NCBI GenBank assembly: GCA_029817715.1 | Contig: JARUPY010000142.1 | Location: forward strand, 124,001 to 188,000 | Source of the DNA: Melastoma dodecandrum | Lineage: Eukaryota; Streptophyta; Magnoliopsida; Myrtales; Melastomataceae | Length of the DNA stretch: 64,000 nt | Direction of reading: 5' to 3' | Shown: positions 31,483 to 43,600 of the stretch, piece after piece | Position numbering within the stretch: position 1 is the first letter of the stretch | Layout: every line of letters begins with the position of its first letter | Translations under genes and position numbers: made by a program | Notes under the pieces: model-generated | Database searches by the model: none | Seen by the model: the letters and a program-made list of their open reading frames with translations, nothing else | Told to the model about the DNA's origin: nothing

Positions 31483-31726
31483 CTCATTTGATCGTCACAA
31501 TAGTTTCTATTTTTCATTTGAGGAGGTCGGTCTACAACCATCGGAAAAGAAACACAACGCCTATCCCTTTTATTGGGCCGTAGATTTTCGGGGCCAACCT
31601 ATCATCGGCCTAATTTGGCCCACCTTTGGCCCATTCATGCTAAAGCCTTAATCTTACGCTAATCATTGATCGGAAAATCATAACCCCAGACACGATCGTC
31701 GTTCCCGGTGGGAAGTTTGGGAGATT
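31483..31726. promoter_or_regulatory. Intergenic region between two divergent genes
   Basis: These 244 bp lie between the ATG of the minus-strand ORF and the ATG of the MINPP gene. They hold repeated GGCCCA/TGGGCC-type words (for example TTGGGCCG, TTTGGCCCA, CATTC), which are common in plant bidirectional housekeeping promoters (TCP/site II-like). No clear TATA box is visible. The promoter role is inference. Confidence 0.5.
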
Positions 31727-34700
31727 ATGGAAGGGAGAGTAGCAGCCGCTCGGTTGACGTTGCTGGTACCGTTCTTCTTCGTCGCCATTTCGAAGGCGAT
31801 CTCAGGAGCCGCCGCTGGAGATGACGTCGACGGAGGCTTCGACGTCCGACGGCATCTCTCCACTGTCACCAGGTCGGCCTTCCCTCTTTCTTCTGCTGCT
31901 CCGCCATCTCTTATCCGAAATCAGTCCGGTTGAGGAACTCGGGGAGTTAATGTTAGTAATTGCGTTATAATGTGTCTGTTAGTCAGTGTTACCGCGTCCG
32001 CTTCGAACAGCTTATGCCGAATAATTTTTGCCAAGGTTTTGTGAACTTTTTTTTCGGTGCTGTTGATTTCTGTTGAGACGCTTTTCGTTAATTGTTGGCT
32101 GCTGTGGTCGTTTGTGCAGATATGGTGTGGTCGGAGGCGCTATCAACGCCGAATTCGTGCCATCTGACATACCTCAGGGCTGTAATCCCATTCACTTGAA
32201 TCTCGTGGTAATGATCTTTACTTGCATCGTGTGCCATCGTCGTTTTTTTTCCTGCTCTACGTGAGCTCCAATTGCTTTGTAAATACTTGTTTTCGTTTTC
32301 TGTGATTGATGCACGTGTTTCCAGTCTAGGCATGGGACTCGTGCTCCTACCAAGAAGCGGATGCGGGAACTGGATCGATTGGCTGACCATCTGGAGGAGC
32401 TTGTGAGGGGAGCAGAGGAAATGAAGTTGTGCACGGACAAAGTTCCGGGCTGGTTGAAGGGATGGTCGTCTCCCTGGAAAAAGAAGGTCAAGGGAGGAGA
32501 GCTGATTGTCAAAGGGGAAGAAGAGCTGTATGATCTCGGCCTCAGGGTGCGGGAGAGATTCCCGGAGTTGTTCAGCGAAGAGTACCACCCTGATGTTTAT
32601 ACCGTGAAAGCTACACAGGTGGTGGCCAAAAATGTTTTCACTTTACTTTCTAGAGCATTTTCCTTTTGGGGACGTTTTTTCATTATCATGACACCATATT
32701 CTTCGCTTAGACTCTTCCAAGATACAGGACAGGCCTTTCTCCTGGGTTTTCGTTAAAAATCACGGATTTCGATTGCTTCAGAAACATGCTTTGTACCATT
32801 TTCTTGCCTTGTTTATGGTGGTAGTGATTTCCCTTATTGAATAAATGTCAGGTTCCTAGAGCATCTGCAAGTGCTGTGGCCTTTGGGGTTGGACTATTTA
32901 GTGGAAAGGGCACACTTGGACTGGGGAAGCACCGGGCTTTCGCTGTCACTAGTGAAAGCCGTGCAAGCGATATAATGTTGAGGTTCTATGATTGCTGTGA
33001 AAATTACAAGGTAATATTCAGGACTGGAGAACAATGTATGATAAGTTTGGTATTTTTTTTTATTTTTCTCCTACGAATGGTTCCTTTATTTATTAGGTTT
33101 TACTAACTAGTAAGTTGCTCCCTCCCTGCGTTTTTTTATTCTGTGAAGTATTCCCTTAGTGGGTTGTCTTCTGCGAACAATCTAATGTCTCGAGCCAATG
33201 ATCTATTAAATTACTTGCAGTTTTAAAGGCAGACTGAATGGAGTTGTGTTAGCATTTATTTCATACAATAGGGCTTTAATAATGCAGAAATAAGCGGCAT
33301 GTAGTTGATCCTTATGTGTACCATTGACCTTGAAAAAAATTATCAGCGTGGCCTTTTACATGCGCCGTTGATATCTATTTCACCAAAAGATCCCATTATG
33401 AAAATGAACTTCTGTTTTGTTGAGATTCTTTTTTTATATTGATTGTTATCACAGGATTTTAGAAAGAAACAGGAGCCTGCTGTTAACAAGCTCAAAGAAC
33501 CCATTCTCAATGAAATTACTAGTGCACTCATAAAACGTTACCAGTTGAATTTCACTAGGCAGGATGCTGCATCTCTTTGGTTTCTGTGCAAACAGGTGAA
33601 ACTATCTAGTCAAAGTATTCTTTTAGATATTTCCATCAAAACACTTAATAAATAATTTATTTGCTTTGTTATGGGTACTTCGGATTGCAGGAGGCATCCT
33701 TGCTTGACATCACCGATCAAGCCTGTGCTCTTTTCAGCAAGGATGAGGTGCATAGATATTTTTAGCCGCTATTTTTGAAGTACCGACTAACTCTCCGTTA
33801 TTTAACTATATTGTAAGATATTTCACTTAGTTAATCTACTAGCATGTATTATCTTTCCTCAGTAGGTAGGATGAGATCTACCCATGGGTATAGGAGACTG
33901 GATTTATTTATTCCAAATAATGGATGTTAACATTTTAAGCAGATATGGTCAGGTGTATGTCTCATTTTTTGCTTTTAAGTCTGTTATTTGAGTATAATAC
34001 TGTCATCATGTAAAGTCTTGCGATTTTCCAGATTGCTTTGCTGGAGTGGACTGATGATCTGGAGGTGTTTATTCTCAAGGGTTATGGAAAATCCTTGAAC
34101 TACAGAATGGGTGTCCCACTTTTAAGAGATGTTCTTCAGTCCATGGAAGAAGCAATCGAGGCTTATGAAGGTGATCATCGTATATCTGGTCACTTAATGT
34201 ATATAGTATGAGCTTTTTCATTTTTCTGTCAAAGAATGGGGGATTGGGCTCTGGTTTATATTGTGACGGATTGGTTGGATTAGACCAGAGTTAACAGACG
34301 AAGTTAGTTGTGTTACACAGGAGGGGCTGATATGGCTGGGGTTCGTAAGGAGTACAATGAAATTTGTGGCCACCGGTAGTTTTTTAATCATCCTTGTCCT
34401 TTCCTTTTCAGAGAACTACGCTCCTGGAAGTTATGAGAAGGCACGGCTTCGGTTTGCCCATGCTGAAACTGTGGTTCCTTTTACATGTTTGCTTGGCCTA
34501 TTCCTTGAGGGAGCAGGTGGGTTGTTGGCCGCCAATTCTTTTTTTGTTATTTCGTCACTTTCATGATTGAATATTCTGAATCAATTTTTCTTTGTTTCTA
34601 GAATTCGAGCAAATACAAGTGGAGAAACCGTTGCCACTTCCTCCTAAACCTCCCAAGAGAAGGAACTGGAGAGGCAGCAGTGTAGCACCTTTCGCTGGGA

Positions 34701-35216
34701 ATAATATGCTTGTGCTTTATAGCTGCCCCACCGGCTCTTCAAAGAAATACTTTGTCCAAGTATTACACAACGAGCATCCCATTCCAATGCCCGTAAGTGG
34801 AACTTAGATGTTTTCCTCAACCCTTGCATGTTTGAACTTGTTCCAAGGGTTGGCTGTGAAGAAATTGAGTGATTGCTTGCATTCTCTTTGTCCCTAGTCT
34901 CTCTGCAGATTGACGACTGGTTTTCTTCCTCCATTTTACAGGGCTGTAACAACACTGATTTTTGTTCTCTCGAAGTTTTTAAGGTATTGCCACGTTGAAC
35001 TTTTTCATTTTAGATTCAGGACTTTGGTTGAACTTGCGTGTAATTTTTCAGGAAAATGTAGCCGGTCCACATCTGCAACACGATTATGACTCCATCTGTA
35101 ATGCCAAAGCAGCGGAAGTGGTGGAGGAGCCTGCTACCGGCTTGGTAGGATTATTACTGCGCTGGCTTTTCCCGATGGCCAAGGACAGCAGCGCATCCCG
35201 TCGGGATGAATTTTAG
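31727..35216 (+). CDS. MINPP1: Multiple inositol polyphosphate phosphatase (histidine phosphatase), 11 exons
   Basis: I read exons 31727-31872, 32120-32207, 32325-32618, 32852-33010, 33455-33595, 33691-33747, 34032-34170, 34412-34516, 34602-34792, 34942-34983 and 35052-35216. All have GT/AG borders, and together they give 508 codons plus TAG. The N-terminus has a signal-peptide-like hydrophobic run (LTLLVPFFFVAI). Exon 3 carries the histidine acid phosphatase signature RHGTRAPT (from 32328) with the phospho-accepting His. Exon 8 carries the HAE proton-donor motif (34459-34467). PLGC-like SDIPQGCNPIHLNLV just before RHG is typical of MINPP rather than of fungal phytases. The family removes phosphates from inositol hexakisphosphate and lower inositol phosphates, usually in the secretory pathway or outside the cell. 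The C-terminus has a short hydrophobic patch (GLVGLLLRWLF). Length and motifs look complete. An alternative is a general histidine acid phosphatase, but the motif context favours MINPP. Confidence 0.9.
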
Positions 35217-36240
35217 CCCAGTTTCTTTTATCACTTCAGTGAGATGCTCACGCAATTTTCAGCTAGCATAGTCTCTTTCACTACCCAGGTAAAGCTTATT
35301 TCTCATTTCCTAGAGATGCATCGTAGTTCATAAGGAATATAATGCTGTCTATGGTCCCCGTCTCTACTACCTTTAGCTGAGCAGTTTGATTTACCTTCCC
35401 ACAAGTGATTACCTTCGCCAGCACCTCTCTGAATTCTTTTGGCAAAAGCCGATATTCCACAACTTATATATCTTCATGCTTTGGTCTTAATATATGCATC
35501 TGAATCTGAATGTACTGGCAATGCTACGGTGTTTGACAGCCATGGTAAGGCATCATGTACTGAAAAGGTGGAGGGATCATTTTTCGCCCCCAGCATCCTG
35601 ATTCGTGAACGTGTTTCAATGTTCGTTGTAGCTCAGAGTCTACCATCTTTATCTGCTGAAGGCTTTTTGAGTTTCTTGTTATGCATGCCTTCTGATTCCC
35701 TCAGTTCGAGTTCGCGACATTCTTGAACCAGTGGACAACAGCAACACATAAAGTGTGTATCTTACACACACCGCCAACGAATGGGGTAACTTCCTGGTGA
35801 GAAATAATGGCTACCTCAATGTTGTACAGCTCCCTCATCTTCTTCCGGATCCAGCTAGTGTAGCAACAGGAACTGCAGAACAGGGAATAAGCCAGCAGGT
35901 GATTGATTGCTGCTTCCCTTGCTGGTAATTCCGATCAAAAGAAAGTTTGATATGCTTCTTGTTGAACGATCTTTGAGGAAAAGGTAGGGTACCGTCACAG
36001 CTTCACGCCACTTACCTGTTCCCCCTCCTGTGAGTGTGCCCTTATAAGCTATGCGTGAAAATAACCCACAAGGGTAAATGCAGGTCGTCAAGCCTGTAAG
36101 AGGATTTGATTAAGCATCCACTTTGAAGTGATAATCCTTTGTTTAGTTGAATTTAATCTGGTCAGAATTCAAGAAAATTTGTGATTAGAGAGAGTTACTG
36201 AGGCAGGGCTCCTTGCAGCAATCGAAAAGGTCAGTCTGCC
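35217..36240. other. 3' flank of MINPP, no clear gene
   Basis: A CCCAG/GTAAAG sequence at about 35284-35293 could be an exon border inside the 3' untranslated region of the MINPP transcript. A short open stretch near 35780-35900 reads NEWGNFLVRNNGYLNVVQLP-like and may be an old exon remnant, but it is not supported by a start or by neighbours. Otherwise nothing was recognised. Confidence 0.35.
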
Positions 36241-37125
36241 AATAATTGAGGCCTTGATCTCCAACCTTCAGGGCGTCTGCGATGGCCCCTACGCTGGTTA
36301 CACCAAGAGTGAACATAATTTACCCAGATATTACATAGGTGGTTGCGATGAGCTTATTGGCCATCCTAGTTGGGAAATCATTCGTCACATTTCCGGTCAT
36401 GTCGATAAGGTGTCCGACCAGTTGACACATCTTGGGGTCATTATCGGCCATGAATTGTTCCAGCTCCACTTGAAGCTTCTGCCTCTTCTCTTCAAAGTGC
36501 TTCGGCAATTTCCATTTCGAAGTAATATCTGGACAATGACCTCTCGATTATATCTGCGTCCTTCCTGTCCGATCAGGTTTTTGGATTGCTTTCCAGAATT
36601 CCATGTCCTCATCATCGAGCTCATATCTTCTGATGTCATTCCTTGTCGCCTTGATTGCTTCTCTCAGATACTGGTAACGAAGATTATTCTTAGCAGGACT
36701 CTTGAGCGATATTCTCGTGGATTGACGCTACATTTGCACGTCTCATGCATTACATGTTTCCGGAACCCTGCCATCTCGAGTAACATCAGTTTACCTGCAT
36801 CCGGAACTCTTCAATGAACGAGTCCAATGCCTCCGACTAAAAGGACCGATTAATCTTCTAGTGCTCCTCGCGGAACCTATACACGACGTTCCACCCGGTC
36901 GCGACCATGTAGAAGACACTCTTGACCACAACTCTTAGCCGTCTCAGCGCCCCCCTTGTCACAATGCCTCTTCCAGCTCAACGATCACGTCCTCCTTTAT
37001 AACGTCCAACTCCATCAGAAAAGTCCCCTTCTTCAACCCCAACATCTTTGCCAGAGACTCGTATGCTCAGACAGGTTGCGGCAGTCAAAGGGAGTTGATT
37101 CAAGCACTACTTAGTGCTCGCCATC
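36240..37125 (-). pseudogene. Decayed gene of unknown function
   Basis: Minus-strand frames keep gene-like blocks in order: MASTK followed by TAG near 37125; LAKMLGLKKGTFLMELDVIK and VIVELEEAL near 37000; KSVFYMVATGWNVVYRFREEH near 36900; DDEDMEFWKAIQKPDRTGR near 36590; PKHFEEKRQKLQVELEQFM and CQLVGHLIDMTG near 36450; and GVTSVGAIADALK near 36280. Stops and frameshifts separate them. I do not recognise the protein family. The order and lack of clear introns suggest a processed or truncated copy of a nuclear gene. It lies tail-to-tail with MINPP. Confidence 0.6.
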
Positions 37126-38165
37126 TCCGCAGGCAGGCAGGCAGGTGCGGAAGTCGTAAAAGGGAATGGATTATTTGAAGGCCAGTTGGGTTGGGTTTGC
37201 AAAGTGTATTCCACTTTGAACCTTTTCTTGTGAACATTCGGTCTTATGAGTGGGAGTGTTCGATCGATCCATCCTTGGTCTTTGGCTTTTACTCTGGAAA
37301 TAAGAATGTGTTGTTTCTCATTTGGTAAAGCAAATTGGCTTTTAGTCATAACATGGGAAGGAGCTTCAGGATTCCACCTCTTGGGTCCTCCAACATTTGG
37401 GCCGATAATTAGCCCAGAAATAATCATGGGCTGGCCCAGTTCTACCCGTGAAATCCCGCTGAAGAACACATAAGCCGTAATTTACACACCACGTTCATTC
37501 ACTTTGGCTGGATAAAAGTGAAGGATGCTTACTTCCAAAGTATTCATGTGGACCAAACCGAAAAATAAAAAGGGAAGGGGAAAAGGTTGCATCTTAAGAT
37601 TGGAATCAAAGCGAACAACGCCCTTTGCCTTTGCTACAATTATTTTTTCTGGTATACCCACAAATTCGAGTTTTTGATTCAGTCACGAAAATATTTCCTG
37701 AAGAAGAAAATTTGCAACAGTGGGAACTTTCAAAAGACTATGGGAAATAAATCCCACTCAAATAAACTCCCTATTATGGATGGATGGATGGAACAACTCA
37801 ATCAACTTCCACTCACTATGACAAACAAATCCACGGTTTTGGGCTTTGTGATGTGATACCCACCAAAAAAGAAAGGGAGGATTACCAGGCATTCATTCAT
37901 TCACAAGGCGCCAAAAGCCAAACCCCGCCACCCACAGAATGAATTATTTTAATATTTAAAGAAAATACCTCATCACACAAATCATCATATACTCAAGAGT
38001 CAGAGGCCGTACTTACCGGTTTTAACTTTTTTAATCCCACCCACCCCTCCCTCCCAAATCATGTTTATCTTCCATTCCCCCACCCCCAACATTCCCCTAA
38101 TTCCTCAAACCAGTCAAAAACCCAGTCACTCTCACTTCACTACCCTCCCCCCACCCGTAACTCCA
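37126..38165. other. Upstream region of the glutaredoxin-like gene
   Basis: AT-rich sequence with an AGGCAGGC run at 37130-37145 and a GATGGATG run near 37780. A frame upstream of 38166 is open back to an ATG at 38061, but its residues look like translated leader. No separate gene was seen. Confidence 0.5.
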
Positions 38166-38702
38166 ATGTGGCCGCTCCGGAGGATCAACACCCCCCCTCC
38201 ATCCCCCAGATCCACCACCTTCTCCTGCTCCTCCTTCAAGGACGTCCTCTCCCTCTGTTCCGACGACGACCGCCAGCTTCCCCAGTGTCACTCCCCCGTC
38301 TCCTCCCCAAGGAGCAGCCCCACCGTCTTCCAGCGGATCCGGGTATCCGCCCCCTCCTCCTTCCCCCTCCGCCACTCCAAATCCCTACCCACGACCACCC
38401 TCTCGAAGGAGGAGCGGATCACCGTCTACTTCACCAGCCTCGGGGTGGTGCGCAAGACCTACGAGGACTCCCTGGCTGTGCGGTCGATCCTCCGGGGTTA
38501 CCGCGTCCCGATCGACGAGCGCGACCTGTCCATGGACTCGAGGTACGTGACGGAGCTGCATGAGTTGGTAGGGGGAGGGGGCGGCGGGGGGTGGAGGAAC
38601 GCCATCCCTTGCGTGTTCGTTGGGGGTAGACGCTTGGGAGGAGCGGAGGAGGTGAGGAGGCTGCACGAGAGCGGGGAGCTGAGGGAGATGCTGACCGAAT
38701 AG
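38166..38702 (+). CDS. Glutaredoxin-domain protein, C-terminally short
   Basis: The frame encodes 178 residues from ATG 38166 (MWPLRRINTPPPSPRS). An in-frame ATG at 38061 would add 35 residues, but plant relatives commonly begin MW-, so the later start is preferred. A Ser/Pro-rich N-terminus has FSCSSFKDV, the usual lead-in motif. The glutaredoxin-like core follows (about residues 83-178): ITVYFTSLGVVRKTYEDSLAVRSILRG split over the beta-alpha unit, the DERDLSMD turn and the IPCVFVGGRRLGG cis-Pro region with EEVRRLHESGEL. The position of the redox CxxC is occupied by SLGVVRKT, as in this plant subgroup, so a thiol-disulphide role is doubtful. Relatives normally continue into a Cys-rich C-terminal zinc-like domain; here TAG follows ELREMLTE, so that domain is missing. 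The gene has no intron and is GC-rich. Confidence 0.82.
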   Translation: MWPLRRINTPPPSPRSTTFSCSSFKDVLSLCSDDDRQLPQCHSPVSSPRSSPTVFQRIRVSAPSSFPLRHSKSLPTTTLSKEERITVYFTSLGVVRKTYEDSLAVRSILRGYRVPIDERDLSMDSRYVTELHELVGGGGGGGWRNAIPCVFVGGRRLGGAEEVRRLHESGELREMLTE

Positions 38703-39379
38703 GAGGATGCTACATGGGCCAGGGATTGGACCCATGGGCCTTAATTAGGCCCAAAGCCCATTTCAATACATGAGGCCGCCCTATAACCACATGATTGTCT
38801 GTCATTAATCATCCATCATGATGAATTAATTGTTGTAGTGTATCCCCTCCCTCCCTCCTTTTTAGCCTCATTCGGTATTCTTTTCCTGTTTGTTGTTTTG
38901 TTTGTATTATATTTGACCGGGGTGGGGCAATGACCCCTAGTTGATTTTGTATCAGAAGCTCTTGAGTTGATAGAAATATGGGGGTGGTGGTGGTGGTGGT
39001 AGGAAAACGCGTAAATAATAATTAATATCGAATGTTTGGGTTCGGATAAAACGAGATAGTAAGTAAAGAAAGGAAGAAGGAAGATGGTTTCAAATGTGGA
39101 AGACGGCCGCTTACTCAAAATTTATCCTGTAAACTATCCCTGGTATGGAAGTCACTTTATTAGGAAGGAAAAGTCATCATTACTGCAATTCCAATTCCAG
39201 CATGCCTGGCCAACGGATTTTTTGTTTGGTGTTCCAATGCTTTTAAAGAAGAATGCCTTTATTGGGCATTCTTCTTTTCTCCTCCTTTTTTTTTCTCTTT
39301 TTTTTCCGGTTTATATGGAAAGGAGAAATGGCATGTTTAGCGTGTGGCTGGTACACTTTTGTTGTTTTTTTTTTTTTTT
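38703..39379. other. 3' flank with a GGT microsatellite
   Basis: A (GGT)n run lies at about 38981-39000, and T-rich tracts lie near 39280-39380. Short GGCCCA words just after the glutaredoxin stop are notable, but no gene is seen. Confidence 0.5.
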
Positions 39380-39858
39380 TGTAAGTGGCGATTTATATAA
39401 AAGAACAAATAATTACGGTAGAAAAAAAACCTAGAGTAAGATCCATCTACATCCCCTCCAACTAGCTACCAGCCTCTTCAGCTGTTACGATCTTTCCCTA
39501 CACGCTGTGGGGCTGAATCTCATGAAGGCCGGTAACTCATGTAGCTAGTCACTAAATATAACAAGCGAGAGAGGGGACCTAGAACTGTTAATATAAGGTG
39601 TGACGGGCCCTTCCATCACGGGCTTACGTTACTACACTGAGCCTACACCAAATGTCGTCCAGCCCACATTAATAACAAACCGAGATGCCGCAAAAGCTCA
39701 AATAAAAAATCACCCAAACTGAAAGAGCTATCATGCATTGTCTCGTATATCGTAACACAGCCCGGTTTTCGAAAACTTAAATCGGTAATTGGTTATAGCC
39801 CAACAGAATTTTTATAAAGTAAACTAAAATAATAAAAAAGTAAAATAAAATTCTAACA
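39380..39858 (-). repeat. Putative 3' LTR of the non-coding element
   Basis: On the minus strand it starts TGTTAGAATTTTATTTTAC and ends CGCCACTTACA next to an A-run. The adjacent tract CCAAGTGGGAGAA (39859-39871) fits a polypurine tract. No second copy lies in the window, so the LTR call rests on ends and purine tract only. Confidence 0.55.
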
Positions 39859-40319
39859 TTCTCCCACTTGGACTATGATCAATTACAAAGCTTTTAAAAA
39901 CATTTTAGTTTTGAAAATGACTCTCAGGATGTATACAATATGGCCATAGCAAAAACACAATATACGAGACAACATCTCAAAAACAACCCCGACCATCGAT
40001 GCTACTAACACTGAACCATGGCCGTTGTCACACCATTTAACGGTGTTGAACAACCATAATCACAAGCGCCAGCAACACTAACGTTAATAGGTTAATGTGG
40101 TGTGTAGCCGAAAATAACATCCCTGAATGTGACCTAAATGATGTTATTTTCGGTCGGTCATCATCTTTCTGTAACCTTGTGCCTATAATGAGCCAAAAAG
40201 ACAGTAGAGCAGAACCGCTCTGTAATATGTCTCATAAACCTTCATGCGCGCAAACTATATAGTGCTTTATAAGAGACAAACTATATTGACAAAACCGTCA
40301 TACTCAAGACCAAGCACCA

Positions 40320-40685
40320 AATCTCAAGATTTTCTTTAATAATCAAGTAACTCTGTAACCTTTACATTTCTCTGAAGTCGAAGTGCACAATCCGTAACCT
40401 TTATACTTCAGAGAAATCAGAGTACTCATCTGTGACCTTAATGCTTCAGGGAAGCCAGATGAAATCATTTCCCTCCGTAACCTCAATGTTTCACAAAGTC
40501 AGAGAAAACCCCCTGTGTAACTTGAATATTTAGTGAAATCGGAGTAGTCATCCATAACCTTAACGCTTTGAAGAAGCCGGAAGAAATACATTATCAAGCA
40601 TCTCTGTAATAATAAAGCTCAACCGAGGTCAGAGAAAATACTCTATAGCCTTATACATCGGTGAAATTAGAAAAACCATACGTTA
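40320..40685. repeat. Degenerate tandem array, about 45-60 bp unit
   Basis: Seven or so units of the form TCTGTAACCTTTA...TTCAGAGAAATCAGAG recur from 40340 to 40670 with many changes. The theme resumes at 43714 after the solo LTR. Confidence 0.7.
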
Positions 40686-43600
40686 TGTACGCGCGCCTTC
40701 CGGCCTAGCACGCGCGTGGCGGTTGGAATGACCTGAGGATCCGGGCCCGCTCCCCAAGGCCCAACCAGTCGATGTCACGACTCGAGCGTCGGACGCTGTG
40801 GAAGGGAGTTGGGTGATCCCTCCCTGGTTTCCTAACTGGTTCTGCTCGGGCCCTCGCCGACCGTCTCTGTTTTCCTAAGAGGCGGCGGGCAAAAGGCGGA
40901 GCATGATCCGAAGAAGGAACTTTCGGGAGAAATCGGAAGCGGCTCACGTCGTCAGTTCCTCATCCAAAATGGCTCCGTAAAAAGTTTGTTGTCGTTTAAC
41001 CTAGGTAAACTATGCGGAGTCACCACTGAATTTATTTATAAAATCTGTTTTAAGGCAAAAAAAACAGTGGTTCGAGGATTCTTAATTACCGACTCTTACA
41101 TTCTAACATACGAAAAGGTGGCGTTTGCTCCAAAGAATTATTATTTTTGTTTAACGGGCGTTGGACCCGATCCGGGCATCACTCCGGACTTATGTATCTA
41201 TTTTACGGGCGTTGGACCCGATTCGGGCTTTTTTGGGCCCGAACTCATGTTTATTTGTTTTACAAACAACATGCGATGATAAACCTATGGGCCTAAGGCA
41301 TGCGGACAGGCACAGACAATTATTGAGATCAAAGGGAGCGAGGAAGGGTGGTGATTGTGGGCCTATGCACTTGGGCCCACGACCCGTTACATGTGGAAAT
41401 AAAAAAAAACGGGAGGCCTGCACCTCCCTCATGTACCTGAGGCCTGCAGGGATGGCATGTCATCGACTAAGCTCGTCAGTTGGGGCCGCTTTTGTGAAGC
41501 ATCCACCGTGGTCGAACTCCACGTGTCGTCATATCTTGAGCACCGTCTACAGGGACTCCTTCTAGGTGTGTTGAAAATGACCAACGACGTTGATGGTTCA
41601 CGGGTACGTGAGGCGTTTGAGTCCGTTGACCTCGAATACGTCCCGAACGTCACCCGGATTGATGAGTTTGTATTTTCACATGCGAAAACGTCGAGATAGA
41701 AAAATGGTTAGTAAACAGTGATGTATGCACGCTAGAAGTGGAGATCACGGACTTAGAAATATGTAAACAATGCGCATAATGAACGATTCTCAACCACGGC
41801 AGTTTGGTCGCCTTTCATAAAAACATGCATAACTTTCAGCTCTGTCCATTAAAATGAGCTATTTATACTTGAAAGAAAGCTCTTCAATCCAAAAATCCAT
41901 TAATATAAGTTTCATGTCAATACGAAGTATGGAACGTAAGTTATGAATGAAAGAGTAAGGGACCAACATGCAGATATGAACCTACGACAGTTTTGATGCC
42001 TCTCAGAAAAACGTGTATAACTTTTAGTTCAACTCATGAAAATGACTCAAAACAAAGCTCTTTGAGTCAGGAATCTAATGGCGCATGTCTTAGGTCAATA
42101 CAAGTTCCAGACAGAAAGTTATGAGTGAAAGAGTAAAGGACCAACATGCAGATTCGGACCTTTGACAGTTTTGCTGTCTCTCAGAAAAATGCATATAACT
42201 TTTAGTTCAGTCCATGAAAATGAACCTACTTATATTCAAAACAAAGCTCTTTAAGTCAGGAGTCTAATGGTGTATGTTTTAGGTCAATATGAGCTCAATA
42301 CAGAAAGTTATGAGTGAAAGAGTAAACTGTCGGCATGCAGATCCGAATTTAGGAGTGTTCAGGTTCTTTGAAAACATTCTATTCATGTATAAATGCCATG
42401 TAATTTTAAAACTACTAAAACTTTGTACATGAAACATCATATACATGACATGTCTAGAATATATTTGAAGTTCGACATATGGCGAAAAATGCAAACGAAC
42501 ATATCCAAAAGTTTGAAACTCGGTTGTTTGCAATCCATATAATATTTTATTCGAAACTCTTAGGGTACGAACTCAAATTGAACTTGGTTGGTGTCCTTAG
42601 AACTGTATTTAAGTTAGGAATCGAATGCAAGTGGTTTCGCACGATTCCGACAAGTACATAGAAAGATGCAGAAAAAAGCAAAGATTGCGCAGGCAGATCT
42701 GAGGCATACTCGCACTTACCGAGGGGCTGCAACATGTCCAAACATGCCAGGACGTATGAAGGGGAGGGGATGTAGGAGTCTTGGCCTGTTTGTGAAACCA
42801 CGGGACGTCTCCGGGAGTTGGTTGTCGGCTGTCCAACTCTTGCACTTGTGCAAACAAGAAAACGTCAAAGCAAAAGGGAACACTTCAACGGAGCTACGAG
42901 GATTCGGAAGGTAGTAGTTGAGTCCCCCTCGTCTTTGGATGAGGGAAGGCAGATCCAAGACGCTGGGGAGAGTTCCTCGAGCGGTTCTTGGAGACGATGA
43001 GGGGAGGACGCCGGGAGTCGTTCGGGGCAGTCATCATTTGTCCTTGCCGCGACCATCGATTTGTGAAGCTGCGTTGAGCTATTCGCAGTCAGGTTGGTTG
43101 GGGGGTCTCCGTGGGCATGGCTAGACCTACCTTGGGGTCACTGGATGGAGAGAGCGGAACCAACGTCTGGAGGGAGTGCTGGAGAATCTCTGAGGGGTAG
43201 AGCGTCCGTTTGATGTGTCTGTGTGTCTCCTTTTAACGTTTGTCTAATCCTCCTCCTTTAGGAAAGAATTCATTAAGGAAATCGAGAATTATCGATTGAT
43301 TGGAGGATTATGTAGAATCAAAGTAAATATAAAATTGTCGATTGATTATGGTGTCCCCATAATCAAATAAATCAAAGGAAAATAAATATCCCCAAAATCA
43401 TTGTTGATTGATTGGAGAAGTCGTGTGAGATTTTTTTATATTTCTTTTCTTCTTCTTTTTTTAGAAAATAAAAGGAATCTTGGATTAACGGGAGGATTAG
43501 GGAAGGTCAAGATATGTGAGATGATAAGGTTAGGGATAAAATTAAAAATAAATTTCGTAAAATTGGAAATGGGTTTAAGGTGGGCTTTGACCTTTTTGTT

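Noticed and set aside
32088..32588. 166-codon minus-strand frame
   Set aside because: It is antisense to MINPP exon 3, where the RHGTRAPT signature on the plus strand settles the coding strand.
38097..38735. Gly-rich frames on both strands at the glutaredoxin gene
   Set aside because: They are shadows of a GC-rich gene; only the frame with FSCSSFKDV and VFVGGRRLGG has family motifs.
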